A stretch of DNA of 64,000 bases from Marinobacter zhejiangensis (GCF_900114775.1 NZ_FOUE01000003.1:577019-641018), one strand, 5' to 3'; numbered from the stretch's first letter, positions 9,212-17,675 are shown. Program-made: numbers and translations. The notes: a model not told the origin generated them from the letters alone.

Positions 9212-9847
9212 TCAGGCCCGTGCGTTCAGGCTGAACGCGTAGTCTTGCCGGGTGCCAGCGGCTTCCAGTTGTTCGGCCCCCACCATACGGCGGATGCTGT
9301 CATACCGGTGGGACAGGTCGCCAAGCCCGTTGAAATGGTCATTTTCGCTGACCAGTGAGTCGAGTAGCGGGTTGCTCACACCATAGGCTTTGTTCAGCTT
9401 CATGGCGGTATCAACAAACGCCACGGTTGGTTCGTGGGTGCTCAGGCGCTGGAAAGCTTCGCGGAAGGCTTGGGTGTTATTCAGGTCCTGTTCAATCTGC
9501 TGGCGTTTCTCGGCTGGAATGGCAGCCTGCAGCGCCAGCGTTCCCTCTGGGCTCTTGCTGACGGACAACCGGGTACCGGGGTGTATGCCGTACTCGGCAA
9601 TTTTATGCCGCAGGGTTTCCCGCACGTAATGGGAATCCTGGCCCACGGTGGTTTTGTATTGACCAATCGCCAGGCGGGATGAGGCCTTGGGCAAGGGGGC
9701 GCCAGAAAGTGTGACCTCCTCCGGGCTAACGCTGAGGGTGTCTGCCGGCGACTTGGCGGGCGAGGCCTCGGGCTGGTGTTGTGAACGTTGGCTGGCAGCC
9801 TGCTGCAGCCCCGCGCTCATGCGGGCAAGAGAAGTAAGAAGGGACAC
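9212..9847 (-). CDS. Hypothetical protein, 211 residues
   Basis: I do not recognise this family. The gene starts with GTG at 9847, supported by GGAGG eight bases upstream. The first 60 residues are rich in Ser, Ala, Gln and Pro and look disordered; residues 65-211 look like a compact, mainly helical domain (DSHYVRETLRHKIAEYG, EKRQQIEQDLNN, a final RYDSIRRMVGAEQL helix). There is no signal peptide or membrane segment, so it is probably cytoplasmic. It converges on yciO seven bases away. Confidence 0.7.
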   Translation of the reverse strand: MSLLTSLARMSAGLQQAASQRSQHQPEASPAKSPADTLSVSPEEVTLSGAPLPKASSRLAIGQYKTTVGQDSHYVRETLRHKIAEYGIHPGTRLSVSKSPEGTLALQAAIPAEKRQQIEQDLNNTQAFREAFQRLSTHEPTVAFVDTAMKLNKAYGVSNPLLDSLVSENDHFNGLGDLSHRYDSIRRMVGAEQLEAAGTRQDYAFSLNARA

Positions 9848-9980
9848 GGCAAGGTTCCTCCGGTGTCGGCAAAAAATCAGCGTTCACTACCGTATAAGCA
9901 AGGAACGTGCCTGAAAACCTATTTGTGACATGGGCATAATTTGTGGCTTAATCAGCGCCAACAATGGGGTTGAGTCATCG

Positions 9981-10400
9981 ATGAGTAGCATTCAGTCTTA
10001 TCAGCGATCGGGATACGCTGGCCGGCAACGTGCCTGGCTGGTTCTGGTGCTGTGCTGCTTCCTGCTCCAGGCCCTGACCCCACGTGGCTATATGCCCGCG
10101 ACCAGCACCGAGGGCTTCCCGGTGCTCGGTTTCTGTGGTGACCCGGTCCCGGGGCTTGAACAGCTGCTGGGTATTGAGGCTTTCCCCGACACTGAATCTG
10201 ACCATCCGGACCTTGCCCACGAGCAAATCCATTGTGTGTTTTCCGTGGTGGCACAGGTTGCTGCGGTTGCACAACCACTCTCGCCGCCTCAGGCGCCACG
10301 AGTTGTACAACTTCCTGCGGCTAGCGCCGTGCTGGCGGTGGCCAGCAATCTCCCATACCAGCTTCCCGATACCCGGGCCCCACCAGTACAGACCGCCTGA
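9981..10400 (+). CDS. DUF2946-like exported protein next to the copper locus
   Basis: A 139-residue small exported or inner-membrane protein. A hydrophobic stretch at about 19-35 ends in QALTPRGYMPA, a signature I associate with DUF2946. Cys residues lie in a GFCGDP segment and in HEQIHCVF, with several nearby His residues that could bind metal. DUF2946 genes are often found beside copper-transport genes, and this one lies 200 bases before mbnP. I chose the ATG at 9981, though its ribosome-binding site is weak. A metal-related role is inferred from context. Confidence 0.6.
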   Translation: MSSIQSYQRSGYAGRQRAWLVLVLCCFLLQALTPRGYMPATSTEGFPVLGFCGDPVPGLEQLLGIEAFPDTESDHPDLAHEQIHCVFSVVAQVAAVAQPLSPPQAPRVVQLPAASAVLAVASNLPYQLPDTRAPPVQTA

Positions 10401-10600
10401 CGTTCTCCTATTCCAGCCAGATCGCAGTTCCGCATAGGGGAGCTGTGCGCGTTCGCGCCAGCCTGTCCCGCGGGTAACTGTGCCGCCCCAACGGTATGGG
10501 GCTGATTTCGGCTGGGCACATTACACAGGTTGTTTCCTTGATGCTCAGCCCTTGTTGCGACCGGGCCAGGGAAATGACGGTATCGAGATAAGGAATGGTT
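10401..10600 (+). other. Leader region upstream of mbnP with several short hairpins
   Basis: This 200-base gap has GC-rich inverted repeats: GCGCG-TT-CGCGC at 10447-10458, CCCGCGGG at 10467-10474, and GCCCCA paired with TGGGGC (10485-10490 with 10497-10502). None is followed by a T tract. It could be a structured 5' leader or a weak attenuator between the DUF2946-like gene and mbnP. I see no known riboswitch. Confidence 0.35.
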
Positions 10601-11470
10601 ATGTCTGTATTGAAATCAGTATCGCTGGTGGCGTGTACGTCCCTGTTGGCAGCCTGTGGGGGCGGCTCGTCCTCGACGGCGGAAACTGCAGGAGTCACAA
10701 CCGCCAGCGTGACACTGCCGTTTGAGGCGGTCTACAACAGCAACAACGATCCGGTTAGCTGCAATGTCACCATGACCGGGCTGGGAGCCGGAGTCGATGC
10801 CCAGCTTCTGGACTTTCGCCTCTATGTGCATGATGTGACAGTGACGACCACTTACCAGCGTGAACTTGCACTGACCCTGGACAGCAACGCCTGGCAGGGG
10901 GCTGGGGTGGCGCTGCTGGATTTCCGGGACTACATCTCTTGCGAGACTGATCCCCAGGAGCCGCGGACAGTAATTACTGGCCAAGTGGATCTTGAGGAAG
11001 GTGAAGCTCTGTCCGGGGTGTACTTTACCCTGGGCGTGCCAGAAACCCTGAACCACAATAATCTCGCCACTGCGCCGACGCCGCTGAATGTACCCACCCT
11101 GCACTGGAGCTGGCAGACCGGATACAAGTTCCTGCGTATGGATGTCAGCGTTGACGGAGGTCAGGCGTTCAATCTGCACCTGGGCAGCACCGATTGTGCC
11201 GGTGATGCCACGGCCGGAGAATCCGTCAGTTGCAGTCGCAGCAATCGTCCAGAGGTGGGCTTTGCTGACTTCACCTTCGGACAGGATGTCATCGTCATCG
11301 ACTATGGCGCCATGGTTGCAGGTGCAATTGACGGCGTTGACGATGGCGGAGCGCTGGGGTGTATGTCCGGGGTAACCGATCCTGAGTGTGGCCCGGTCTT
11401 CTCTGTGCTGGGGCTTGATCTGGATACTGGGGCGAGCACTGGAACCCAGACCGCTTTCCGTCTGAAGTAA
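10601..11470 (+). CDS. mbnP: MbnP family copper-binding lipoprotein
   Basis: A 289-residue exported lipoprotein of the MbnP family (the four-Cys half of the 'metallo-mystery pair'). The lipobox LLAAC ends at Cys19. Four late cysteines (199, 211, 254, 263) with STDCAGD and SRSNRPEV match the family motif. The diagnostic HWSWQTGYKFLR block spans residues 168-179, with Trp169 and Trp171. In the methanotroph MbnP, a tryptophan is oxidised to kynurenine by MbnH and the modified protein binds copper; these Trp residues are the candidates here. His152, His168 and His193 could help bind metal. I chose the ATG at 10601 because AAGGA stands six bases upstream; another ATG lies two codons earlier. mbnH follows after 13 bases. 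Confidence 0.88.
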   Translation: MSVLKSVSLVACTSLLAACGGGSSSTAETAGVTTASVTLPFEAVYNSNNDPVSCNVTMTGLGAGVDAQLLDFRLYVHDVTVTTTYQRELALTLDSNAWQGAGVALLDFRDYISCETDPQEPRTVITGQVDLEEGEALSGVYFTLGVPETLNHNNLATAPTPLNVPTLHWSWQTGYKFLRMDVSVDGGQAFNLHLGSTDCAGDATAGESVSCSRSNRPEVGFADFTFGQDVIVIDYGAMVAGAIDGVDDGGALGCMSGVTDPECGPVFSVLGLDLDTGASTGTQTAFRLK

Positions 11471-11483
11471 TGGGAGGCGAACG

Positions 11484-12680
11484 ATGCGGACAACCTTAGC
11501 GTCCCATCGTTCCCGCCCCGGCCAGCTGCTCCTCCTGCTGTTGATGACGGTGGGGCTCGCTGGCTGTGGTGGCGACGGTGAAACGACTTTTGATGATGGC
11601 TCGCTAACAGCGACTGCCTTTGACTGGCGCGTGCCGGCTGGCACGCCACTGCCGGTGGAGCCGCTGGATAATCCCATGTCTCAGGCCAAGTTTGAACTTG
11701 GTCGGCATTTGTTCTACGACCCGCGGCTGTCCGGTAACGGGACCCTGGCCTGCGCAGGTTGCCACCTGCAAAGCCTTGGCTTCACGGATGGCGTCGAACG
11801 CTCGTTGGGGTCCACCGGACAACAGCACCCACGCAATGCCCAGCCGTTGCTGAACGTGGCTTACCACTCCACCAAAACCTGGGCCAACCCGTCACTGCTG
11901 ACCTTGGAACAACAGATCCTTGTGCCGCTGTTTGGCGAATCTCCGGTCGAGCAAGGGCTTTCCGAGACCAACCTTGAACAGGTCTTGGACCGGTTGCGAA
12001 ATGACCCGGTCTATCCACCGTTATTTGAAGCAGCGTTTCCGGAAACCGGGTCTCCGATCGACACCGGGGCAATTGTCAAAGCACTGGCGTCCTTTGTGCG
12101 GGGTATGGTGTCGTTCGAGACCGCCTTTGATCGTTTTGAACGGGGGGAGCTGGCGGCGTTGTCGCCCAGTGCCCGGCGCGGCCGCACCCTGTTCTTCAGT
12201 GAAGAGCTGGAATGTTTCCATTGCCACGGCGGTTACAACCTCAGTGACTCTACCCTTGACCGAACCATGAGTTTTGTTGAGCGGCCGTTCCACAATACCG
12301 GCCTGTTCAACATTGCCGGTACGGGGGATTACCCGGCAGATAACCAGGGGATTTTCGAGGTGACCGGCGACCCGTCGGATATGGGCAAATTCAGGGCGCC
12401 CTCGTTACGCAATATCGCGCTTACCGCGCCCTATATGCATGACGGCAGCATGGCGGACCTGGCGTCGGTATTGGAGTTCTACGCCGCCGGGGGCCGTCTT
12501 ATCAGTTCCGGACCTGAGGCTGGAGACGGCCGTTTGAACCCGTTCAAGGACGGCTTCGTCAATGGGTTCGCCATGACCGAGCAGGACAAGGCAGACCTGC
12601 TGGCTTTTCTGGACAGCCTGACCGATTTCTCGTTCATCAATGACGCCCGTTTTTCAAATCCCTGGGAGGTTAGCCAATGA
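11484..12680 (+). CDS. mbnH: MbnH di-haem enzyme (MauG/cytochrome c peroxidase family)
   Basis: A 398-residue periplasmic di-haem protein. A lipobox LAGC (Cys28) suggests membrane anchoring. Two haem-attachment motifs are visible: CAGCH at 90-94 and CFHCH at 244-248. The flanks match the MauG/CcpA family (ELGRHLFYDPRLSGNG; PSLRNIALTAPYMHDGSM). MbnH is known to oxidise a tryptophan of its partner MbnP to kynurenine through a high-valent di-haem state. A GGGAGG site precedes the ATG. The stop overlaps the start of the outer-membrane protein gene by four bases (ATGA), so all three are probably co-translated. Confidence 0.92.
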   Translation: MRTTLASHRSRPGQLLLLLLMTVGLAGCGGDGETTFDDGSLTATAFDWRVPAGTPLPVEPLDNPMSQAKFELGRHLFYDPRLSGNGTLACAGCHLQSLGFTDGVERSLGSTGQQHPRNAQPLLNVAYHSTKTWANPSLLTLEQQILVPLFGESPVEQGLSETNLEQVLDRLRNDPVYPPLFEAAFPETGSPIDTGAIVKALASFVRGMVSFETAFDRFERGELAALSPSARRGRTLFFSEELECFHCHGGYNLSDSTLDRTMSFVERPFHNTGLFNIAGTGDYPADNQGIFEVTGDPSDMGKFRAPSLRNIALTAPYMHDGSMADLASVLEFYAAGGRLISSGPEAGDGRLNPFKDGFVNGFAMTEQDKADLLAFLDSLTDFSFINDARFSNPWEVSQ

Positions 12681-13888
12681 GGATGTTCATGCTGAGAGTG
12701 GTTTGGCCATTGGTTATGCCCAGCCTGGTGTTTGCCCATGCCGGGGAAAACCATCGCCGGGAGGCAGCAGCGCCCGGCCTGACACTGGACGCCGGCATTT
12801 CCACGACCTACCGGAGTGGGACAGCCATACCTGAGGACGGGGTATGGCAGGTGCCGGGGATTCTCATGGGCGGGGATGCTCATGGCGCCGATGAGGCATT
12901 CAACCTCGACAGCGCCAATATTCATCTATTGTGGGTAGGACCCCAGGGCGGCTACGCATCCCTGGATGTAGGCTCCCACCATGATGGCGAGGTGGAACTT
13001 GAGGAAGCCCGGCTCGGATATAAAGTTGCAGACGCATGGCCGGTAGTTCTGGAAGGCGGCAGGATGAAAGCCCGGTTCTCCCCGGAAAACCTGGGGCATG
13101 CCTATGCGCGGCCATTCAGTGAGAACAACCTTGTTTACGATGCCTTTTATGGGGGCCATTACGCCGACGATGGGGTTCGCCTGAAGACCCTGCCACTACC
13201 GGGTCTGGAACTGGGCATCGAGGCGTGGCGGGGTGACCATTACCCGGCAACCAGCGGCGGCGACGGCATGGCGCAGGATGCCTATATCCGTTGGCTGGCT
13301 GGTAGCGGGGTGTGGCAACTGGAAATGGGCGCCTGGGTGATGCTGGCTGATGCCAATGAGCGGCCAGATGATCGTCTGGTTGGAGGGCATGCCCATGGGG
13401 CCAGTGCGGATCAGAATACCGATCTGGTTTTCTCGGGCAACCAGGACAGTGCCGGTGCCCGCTTTTCTCTGGCCAGGCAGGAGCCCGGGGGCTGGTTGTT
13501 TGCCCTGACCGGCGAGGTGGTTACCGTCGATGTGGAAGGGGAGTTAAAAGATACTCTTCGCCAAGCTCATCTTGAAGGGGATTACCTGGGCTGGTGGGTT
13601 CAACCGGAATTGGGTTGGCAAAGGCATGCTCTGGCTGTTCGCTACGCCCAACTGACCCTGGACAACCACCTGGTTGGAGCCGGGGGAGCGATTCTTGCGG
13701 ACGAGGCTGGGCTCATGTCCACCGGGACTGACCCTGACTGGCTGGGGGTGAGCTATCGCTACCAGCTGAGGGATGGGCTTGGTGTCCGTGCGGAGTGGAC
13801 CCGGAACCGCTCGACCGGTACTGAGGAGGAGTACATCGGTCTCGGCATCTATTGGGCGCAGCGGCTCTGGTCGTCCTCGGGCGGTTGA
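12677..13888 (+). CDS. Histidine-rich outer-membrane beta-barrel protein of the mbnPH operon
   Basis: A 403-residue protein with a signal peptide (cleavage near FAHA, residue 20) and the alternating-strand pattern of an outer-membrane barrel (YASLDVGSHH, LELGIEAWRG, WVQPELGWQRHAL, GVSYRYQLRDGLGVRAEW) ending in an aromatic-rich last strand (IGLGIYWAQ). Short His-rich loops stand out: HAGENHRR after the signal peptide, GGDAHGADE near 58, DVGSHHDGE near 99, and GGHAHGASAD near 237. It overlaps mbnH by four bases, so it belongs to this operon. A plausible role is passing copper, or another metal, across the outer membrane to MbnP. I do not recognise a named family. Confidence 0.78.
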   Translation: MRMFMLRVVWPLVMPSLVFAHAGENHRREAAAPGLTLDAGISTTYRSGTAIPEDGVWQVPGILMGGDAHGADEAFNLDSANIHLLWVGPQGGYASLDVGSHHDGEVELEEARLGYKVADAWPVVLEGGRMKARFSPENLGHAYARPFSENNLVYDAFYGGHYADDGVRLKTLPLPGLELGIEAWRGDHYPATSGGDGMAQDAYIRWLAGSGVWQLEMGAWVMLADANERPDDRLVGGHAHGASADQNTDLVFSGNQDSAGARFSLARQEPGGWLFALTGEVVTVDVEGELKDTLRQAHLEGDYLGWWVQPELGWQRHALAVRYAQLTLDNHLVGAGGAILADEAGLMSTGTDPDWLGVSYRYQLRDGLGVRAEWTRNRSTGTEEEYIGLGIYWAQRLWSSSGG

Positions 13889-15123
13889 TGGAAGGGGCGG
13901 GCTTGCAGGGCGAATGCCAGCACAACCAGGATGCCCAGACTACCGGCCAGGACCAGCAAAAAGGTGTAGCTGGTGGTCTGGGCAATCACCCCGCCAAGCA
14001 ATCCGAACAGACCAGCGCAGACCACCTGGATAGACGCCTGAAGTGTGAAGTCTGTGCCTTCCCACCCAGCCCGGCACAGCGCCATCATGACTGCGAACAG
14101 AGCAACCGTGGAGGCGCCATCCGCAGCTTGTTCCAGAATGCCCAGGCTGTAGACCAGGGCGGGTGCCGTGCCGTATTTGGCGGCAACGGCCCAGGCTGCC
14201 ACGGTTATCGCCTGGGCCAGTCCCAGGTAGATCAGGCTGCGGCGGCTACCCAGTAGCTTGTACAACCAACCACCCGCGATTGCGCCCACGATGCCAGTCA
14301 GTGTGGAAACCAGGGTGAAGGTGCCGATGTCGGACTTGCTCCAGCCGCCATCGGTCAGCATGGGGCGTATCATGCCGGAGCCCATGGCATCCGCAACCTT
14401 GTAGGTTGCCAGCAGGGCCAGCCAGGGCAAAATGCCGGGTAAACGGAGGAGCCCGGTGAGGCCTTCCCGGAACGACGGTGCCGATGGTTCAGTGATTGCC
14501 AGGGGGCGCTGAACCTGGGTTGCCCCGGCAACCAGCCCATAGCTGAGTAGCAGTAGCAGCACCGGCACCGAGAGTGCGGCACTAAAGCCGAGTTGCTCAG
14601 CCAGCACCAGCAGTAGGGCCCCACCGACGAGCATGCCGGTTTTGTAGCCCGCTACCTGTATGGCGTTGGCCAGCCCCCGCCATTGCACCGGGATCCAGCG
14701 CACCGCGAGCCCATCGGTAACCACGTCCTGGGTTGCCATCAGCACATTGATTACAAGTACCAGGCCAACCACCATGGCCAGCCCAAGATTGCCCATCGAT
14801 ATCCCTATCAGGGCCAGAAGTCCCAGAGCCCCGGTTGCAGCGAGCTGGAGCCGGGTTATCCACCGCAGCGGCGGGGTTCCGCGCTGCAGGCTTCGGTCAA
14901 TGGCGGGCGCCCACAGCGCTTTAAGCACCCATGGCAGGGCCAGTAACTTCAAGGCGCCAATCCATGCCAGAGACACCCCGGCTTCACGCCAGAATACCGG
15001 CAGGGCGTGGGCGAATAGCCCAGAAGGCAACCCCTGGGCAAGGTACAGCGCGGCCAGTACTCCCCATTGTGCGGTTAAAGGCTGGCTTGAGTGGGTGGCA
15101 GACGTGGGTGCTGGGTTGGTCAT
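13849..15123 (-). CDS. MFS transporter, AmpG/RhtX-like
   Basis: A 424-residue inner-membrane transporter with about 12 membrane helices. The first helix reads YLAQGLPSGLFAHALPVFWRE, typical of the AmpG/RhtX group that imports siderophores or muropeptides. The loop after helix 2 is followed by ALWAPAIDR, the family's 'A' motif equivalent. I chose the ATG at 15123 because it starts a short cytoplasmic tail before helix 1; the reading frame extends further upstream but that part looks like the antisense of the lpxR-like gene. No good ribosome-binding site is visible. The 3' end overlaps the end of the outer-membrane protein gene by 40 bases on the opposite strand. A metal-chelate substrate would fit the neighbours but is not shown. 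Confidence 0.82.
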   Translation of the reverse strand: MTNPAPTSATHSSQPLTAQWGVLAALYLAQGLPSGLFAHALPVFWREAGVSLAWIGALKLLALPWVLKALWAPAIDRSLQRGTPPLRWITRLQLAATGALGLLALIGISMGNLGLAMVVGLVLVINVLMATQDVVTDGLAVRWIPVQWRGLANAIQVAGYKTGMLVGGALLLVLAEQLGFSAALSVPVLLLLLSYGLVAGATQVQRPLAITEPSAPSFREGLTGLLRLPGILPWLALLATYKVADAMGSGMIRPMLTDGGWSKSDIGTFTLVSTLTGIVGAIAGGWLYKLLGSRRSLIYLGLAQAITVAAWAVAAKYGTAPALVYSLGILEQAADGASTVALFAVMMALCRAGWEGTDFTLQASIQVVCAGLFGLLGGVIAQTTSYTFLLVLAGSLGILVVLAFALQARPFHQPPEDDQSRCAQ

Positions 15124-15267
15124 TGGTCGCAGTTTGGTGTGAGGGCGCGGGCTATGTTCCTTTAATGACAGACCGGGCGCAATATCCCATAGTTCATAAA
15201 GGGGTCTCATGCCCATTCCGGGGCTGGAGGCGCAGAGTGGTGATGGCATGTCGTGCGGGGAACCGTT

Positions 15268-16314
15268 ATGAACCGTGTCAAAGTAGCGGCCGTCTGTCTG
15301 CTGGCTGGGCTTGTATCGATAGCCTGTGCCGAGCCTCGCTTCGATGACGAGCGCCAGGTCTGGGCGCTCTCCATCGACAATGACTTCTTTGCGCCCGGAC
15401 AAACGGACCGTGATTTCACGGGTGGGTTGGCTATCACTTACTCCGGGTTTCGGGGGCTGCGATTCTGGCGGCCGCTGGATCGGTTGCTGGCGTGGACCGA
15501 TGAAGCGGTAGGTGCGGATAATGCGATGCCTGAACCGGTCCTGGTGACGCCCTCCATTGAACTTGGCAGCTATGGCTTCACCCCGGACGATATTGAATCG
15601 CCGGGCGTTGTCGTTGATGACCGGCCTTATGCCAGCCTCGTTTACTTCACTGCCGGACGTACCTACTGGGACCGCATCAGTGGCGACGCCTGGACGTCGT
15701 CCTTGACCTTCGGCGTGCTCGGGCTGGACGTCTTTGAGTCGGGCCAGAGACAGGCCCATCGGATATTTGGCAACAAGGATGCAGCAGGCTGGGCCCATCA
15801 GATTTCCGATGGTGGCGAACCAACGTTGCGATACCACCTGGCGTTCCACGACTCGTTGCTGGATCAGTCGCCATCCGCTAAGCTCAAAGCCACCTACTAT
15901 CTGTCGTTGGGCTATTTGACCGAGGCCGGATTAGCGCTGAGCTATCGTAATGGTTTGATCTCGTCACCAGACCACCGTTTCAATCCGGAGCTGACGTTCT
16001 ACGGCGAGCGCGTCAGCGAGGGCAACTCGGGATCTGTCCAGGGCAATGAAAGCTATTTCTGGGGAGGGCTCGCCATCAAGGCGAGGGCGTACAACGTGTT
16101 CCTGCAAGGTCAGTTCCGGGACAGTGACCACACCCTTGATCGAGATGACGTCCGCTGGCTGCTGGCCGAAGCCTGGGTGGGCTATACCGCGTCCCTCGGG
16201 CGGGATTATTCGTTGAGCTACCTGCTGCGTGCCCAGTCGTCTGAAATTTATCATGGTCAGGGTGACCGGGCGCTGGTTTGGGGCGGTCTTGTGCTCAGCC
16301 GGGTATTCCGGTGA
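15268..16314 (+). CDS. LpxR-like lipid A deacylase family outer-membrane protein (DUF2219)
   Basis: A 348-residue outer-membrane protein with a signal peptide (cleavage near IACAEP). Family marks include the SIDNDFF segment with the Asn-Asp pair, TDRDFTGG, DDRPYASLVY, and the AHRIFGNKDAAGWAHQI block. LpxR removes the 3'-acyloxyacyl group of lipid A in Salmonella and Helicobacter; many members are uncharacterised, so activity here is inferred. The ATG at 15268 follows GGGGAA. It is divergent from the MFS gene. Confidence 0.85.
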   Translation: MNRVKVAAVCLLAGLVSIACAEPRFDDERQVWALSIDNDFFAPGQTDRDFTGGLAITYSGFRGLRFWRPLDRLLAWTDEAVGADNAMPEPVLVTPSIELGSYGFTPDDIESPGVVVDDRPYASLVYFTAGRTYWDRISGDAWTSSLTFGVLGLDVFESGQRQAHRIFGNKDAAGWAHQISDGGEPTLRYHLAFHDSLLDQSPSAKLKATYYLSLGYLTEAGLALSYRNGLISSPDHRFNPELTFYGERVSEGNSGSVQGNESYFWGGLAIKARAYNVFLQGQFRDSDHTLDRDDVRWLLAEAWVGYTASLGRDYSLSYLLRAQSSEIYHGQGDRALVWGGLVLSRVFR

Positions 16315-16324
16315 GCATGGGGGG

Positions 16325-16966
16325 TTAGCCCCAGCGATCCGAGACGAACGGGTTGGTTGCGCGCTCGGTGCCGAAATCGGACATTGGGCCGTGGCCGGGA
16401 ATAAAACGGATGCCATCACCCAGTGGGAACAGCTTTTCACGAATGGAGCGGATCAGGGTGTCGTGATCGCCCTTTGGAAAGTCCGTGCGCCCAATGGACC
16501 CTTGAAAGAGCACGTCACCCACCAGGGCAAGGCCCGTTTCCGGCTCGTAAAAAACCACATGGCCAGGAGTGTGGCCGGGGGTATGAATAACCTTCAGTTC
16601 AACCTCACCAACGGTCACGGTGTCGCCGTCTTCCAACCACCGGTCCGGGGTGAACACGTCCGGAACCGGAAAACCAAACATCTGGCCCTGCTGTGGCAAT
16701 GCCTGAATCCAGAAATCATCTTCCCGTTGCGGACCTTCAATGGGTAAGGCCAAGTCCTGGGACAGCTCGGCGGTGCCGCCGGCATGATCTATATGGGCAT
16801 GGGTCAGCAGGATTTTTTCGACGCTTACGCCTTCTTCGGCAATGGCTGCCTTGATGCGATCCAGGTCACCGCCGGGGTCCACCACGGCCGCTTTACTGGT
16901 TTTTTCACACCAGATCAGGGTGCAGTTTTGCTGGAAGGGGGTAACCGGAATAATGCGATATTTCAT
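16325..16966 (-). CDS. gloC: Metallo-beta-lactamase hydrolase, type II glyoxalase GloC
   Basis: A 213-residue cytoplasmic hydrolase that resembles E. coli GloC (YcbL) along its length: same RIIPVTPFQQNC start, PHREDDFW-like region, TPDRWL, and FIPGHGP near the end. Metal ligands appear in THAHIDH (His56, His58, Asp60, His61), HTPGHTPGH and GDVLF. GloC hydrolyses S-lactoylglutathione in methylglyoxal detoxification. It converges on the LpxR-like gene ten bases away. Confidence 0.92.
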   Translation of the reverse strand: MKYRIIPVTPFQQNCTLIWCEKTSKAAVVDPGGDLDRIKAAIAEEGVSVEKILLTHAHIDHAGGTAELSQDLALPIEGPQREDDFWIQALPQQGQMFGFPVPDVFTPDRWLEDGDTVTVGEVELKVIHTPGHTPGHVVFYEPETGLALVGDVLFQGSIGRTDFPKGDHDTLIRSIREKLFPLGDGIRFIPGHGPMSDFGTERATNPFVSDRWG

Positions 16967-17091
16967 TGCGTCGAATGTCCGTGAACATAGGGAGCCGGCA
17001 GTGTATTACGCAGACGCAGGTGTTTCAAATGGCGGCGGAGCACCACACCGAAACCAGCATTCTGGGGGGCGGGAGTCGTGGTTGGGTAAGC

Positions 17092-17574
17092 TCACTCTGT
17101 ACGCGGGGTTTTCACGACCCCTTCCCACCCGGCACCTACTTCTACTCGAATATCACGTGCCGTAACAGGCTCACCACAGTGAGAGCATGTAGTCACCGGT
17201 GACATTCGGTGTCCGCAGGATTTGTGGATGTGTATCAACGGAGCGCCATGCTCATCATCGGTCATGTAGGTGTTGCCCCAGTGAACCAGAGACATGATCA
17301 CTGGGTGCAGGGCCAGGCCTTTTTCTGTAAGGCGGTACTCCTCCCGGCGAGGTTTCTCCTGATACGGGGTTTTGACTAAAACGTCATTCTGCACCAGTTT
17401 CTTCAATCGGTCCGTCAGCACATGGCGTGTAATACCGAGCCGGCTTTCAAACTTTTCGAACCGCCTCACACCGAGAAAGCAGTCTCTCAGGATGATCAAT
17501 GTCCAGCGATCCCCGATCACCGAAAGGGTTCTCGCAACAGAGCACGGCTCTTGATCCAAATGTTCCCAGCGCAT
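17092..17574 (-). CDS. HxlR-family transcriptional regulator with C-terminal zinc ribbon
   Basis: A 160-residue winged-helix regulator. The conserved opening CSVARTLSVIGDRWTLIILRD includes Cys11, the redox- or aldehyde-sensing position in several HxlR proteins. The HTH lies at about 35-70 (RFEKFESRLGITRHVL). A C-terminal ribbon uses Cys residues in SCGHRMSPVTTCSHCG, as in a subset of the family. It is divergent from the SDR gene, with two inverted repeats between them (17617-17660) that probably are its operators. It likely represses the SDR-isomerase-thioesterase genes and perhaps itself. Confidence 0.9.
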   Translation of the reverse strand: MRWEHLDQEPCSVARTLSVIGDRWTLIILRDCFLGVRRFEKFESRLGITRHVLTDRLKKLVQNDVLVKTPYQEKPRREEYRLTEKGLALHPVIMSLVHWGNTYMTDDEHGAPLIHIHKSCGHRMSPVTTCSHCGEPVTARDIRVEVGAGWEGVVKTPRTE

Positions 17575-17610
17575 GATTTGATTTCCCTGACCTTAGGGAT
17601 TTATTTTAGC

Positions 17611-17660
17611 TTGACAAGTTCTAAAAAGGAACTGACTATTTGTTGGTTCCAAAAAAGAAC
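17611..17660 (+). promoter_or_regulatory. Promoter with two HxlR-type operators
   Basis: A TTGACA -35 box at 17611-17616 is followed after exactly 17 bases by a weak -10 (GACTAT, 17634-17639). The spacer itself is a palindrome, AGTTC-N7-GAACT (17617-17633). A second copy, GTTC-N7-GAAC, lies at 17646-17660 around the expected transcript start. Centres are 28 bp apart. The layout fits repression of the SDR operon by the divergent HxlR protein. Confidence 0.75.
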
Positions 17661-17675
17661 TTTGGGTAAATTTCC

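Noticed and set aside
10440..10545. Sequence resembling part of a cobalamin riboswitch (CCCGC...AACTGTG) upstream of mbnP
   Set aside because: The conserved GGTGCGAATCC-like upstream parts and the B12-box are missing, and the hairpins do not match the known fold.
15124..15849. N-terminal extension of the MFS transporter frame to 666 residues
   Set aside because: The extra 240 residues are antisense of the LpxR-like gene and do not resemble a transporter.
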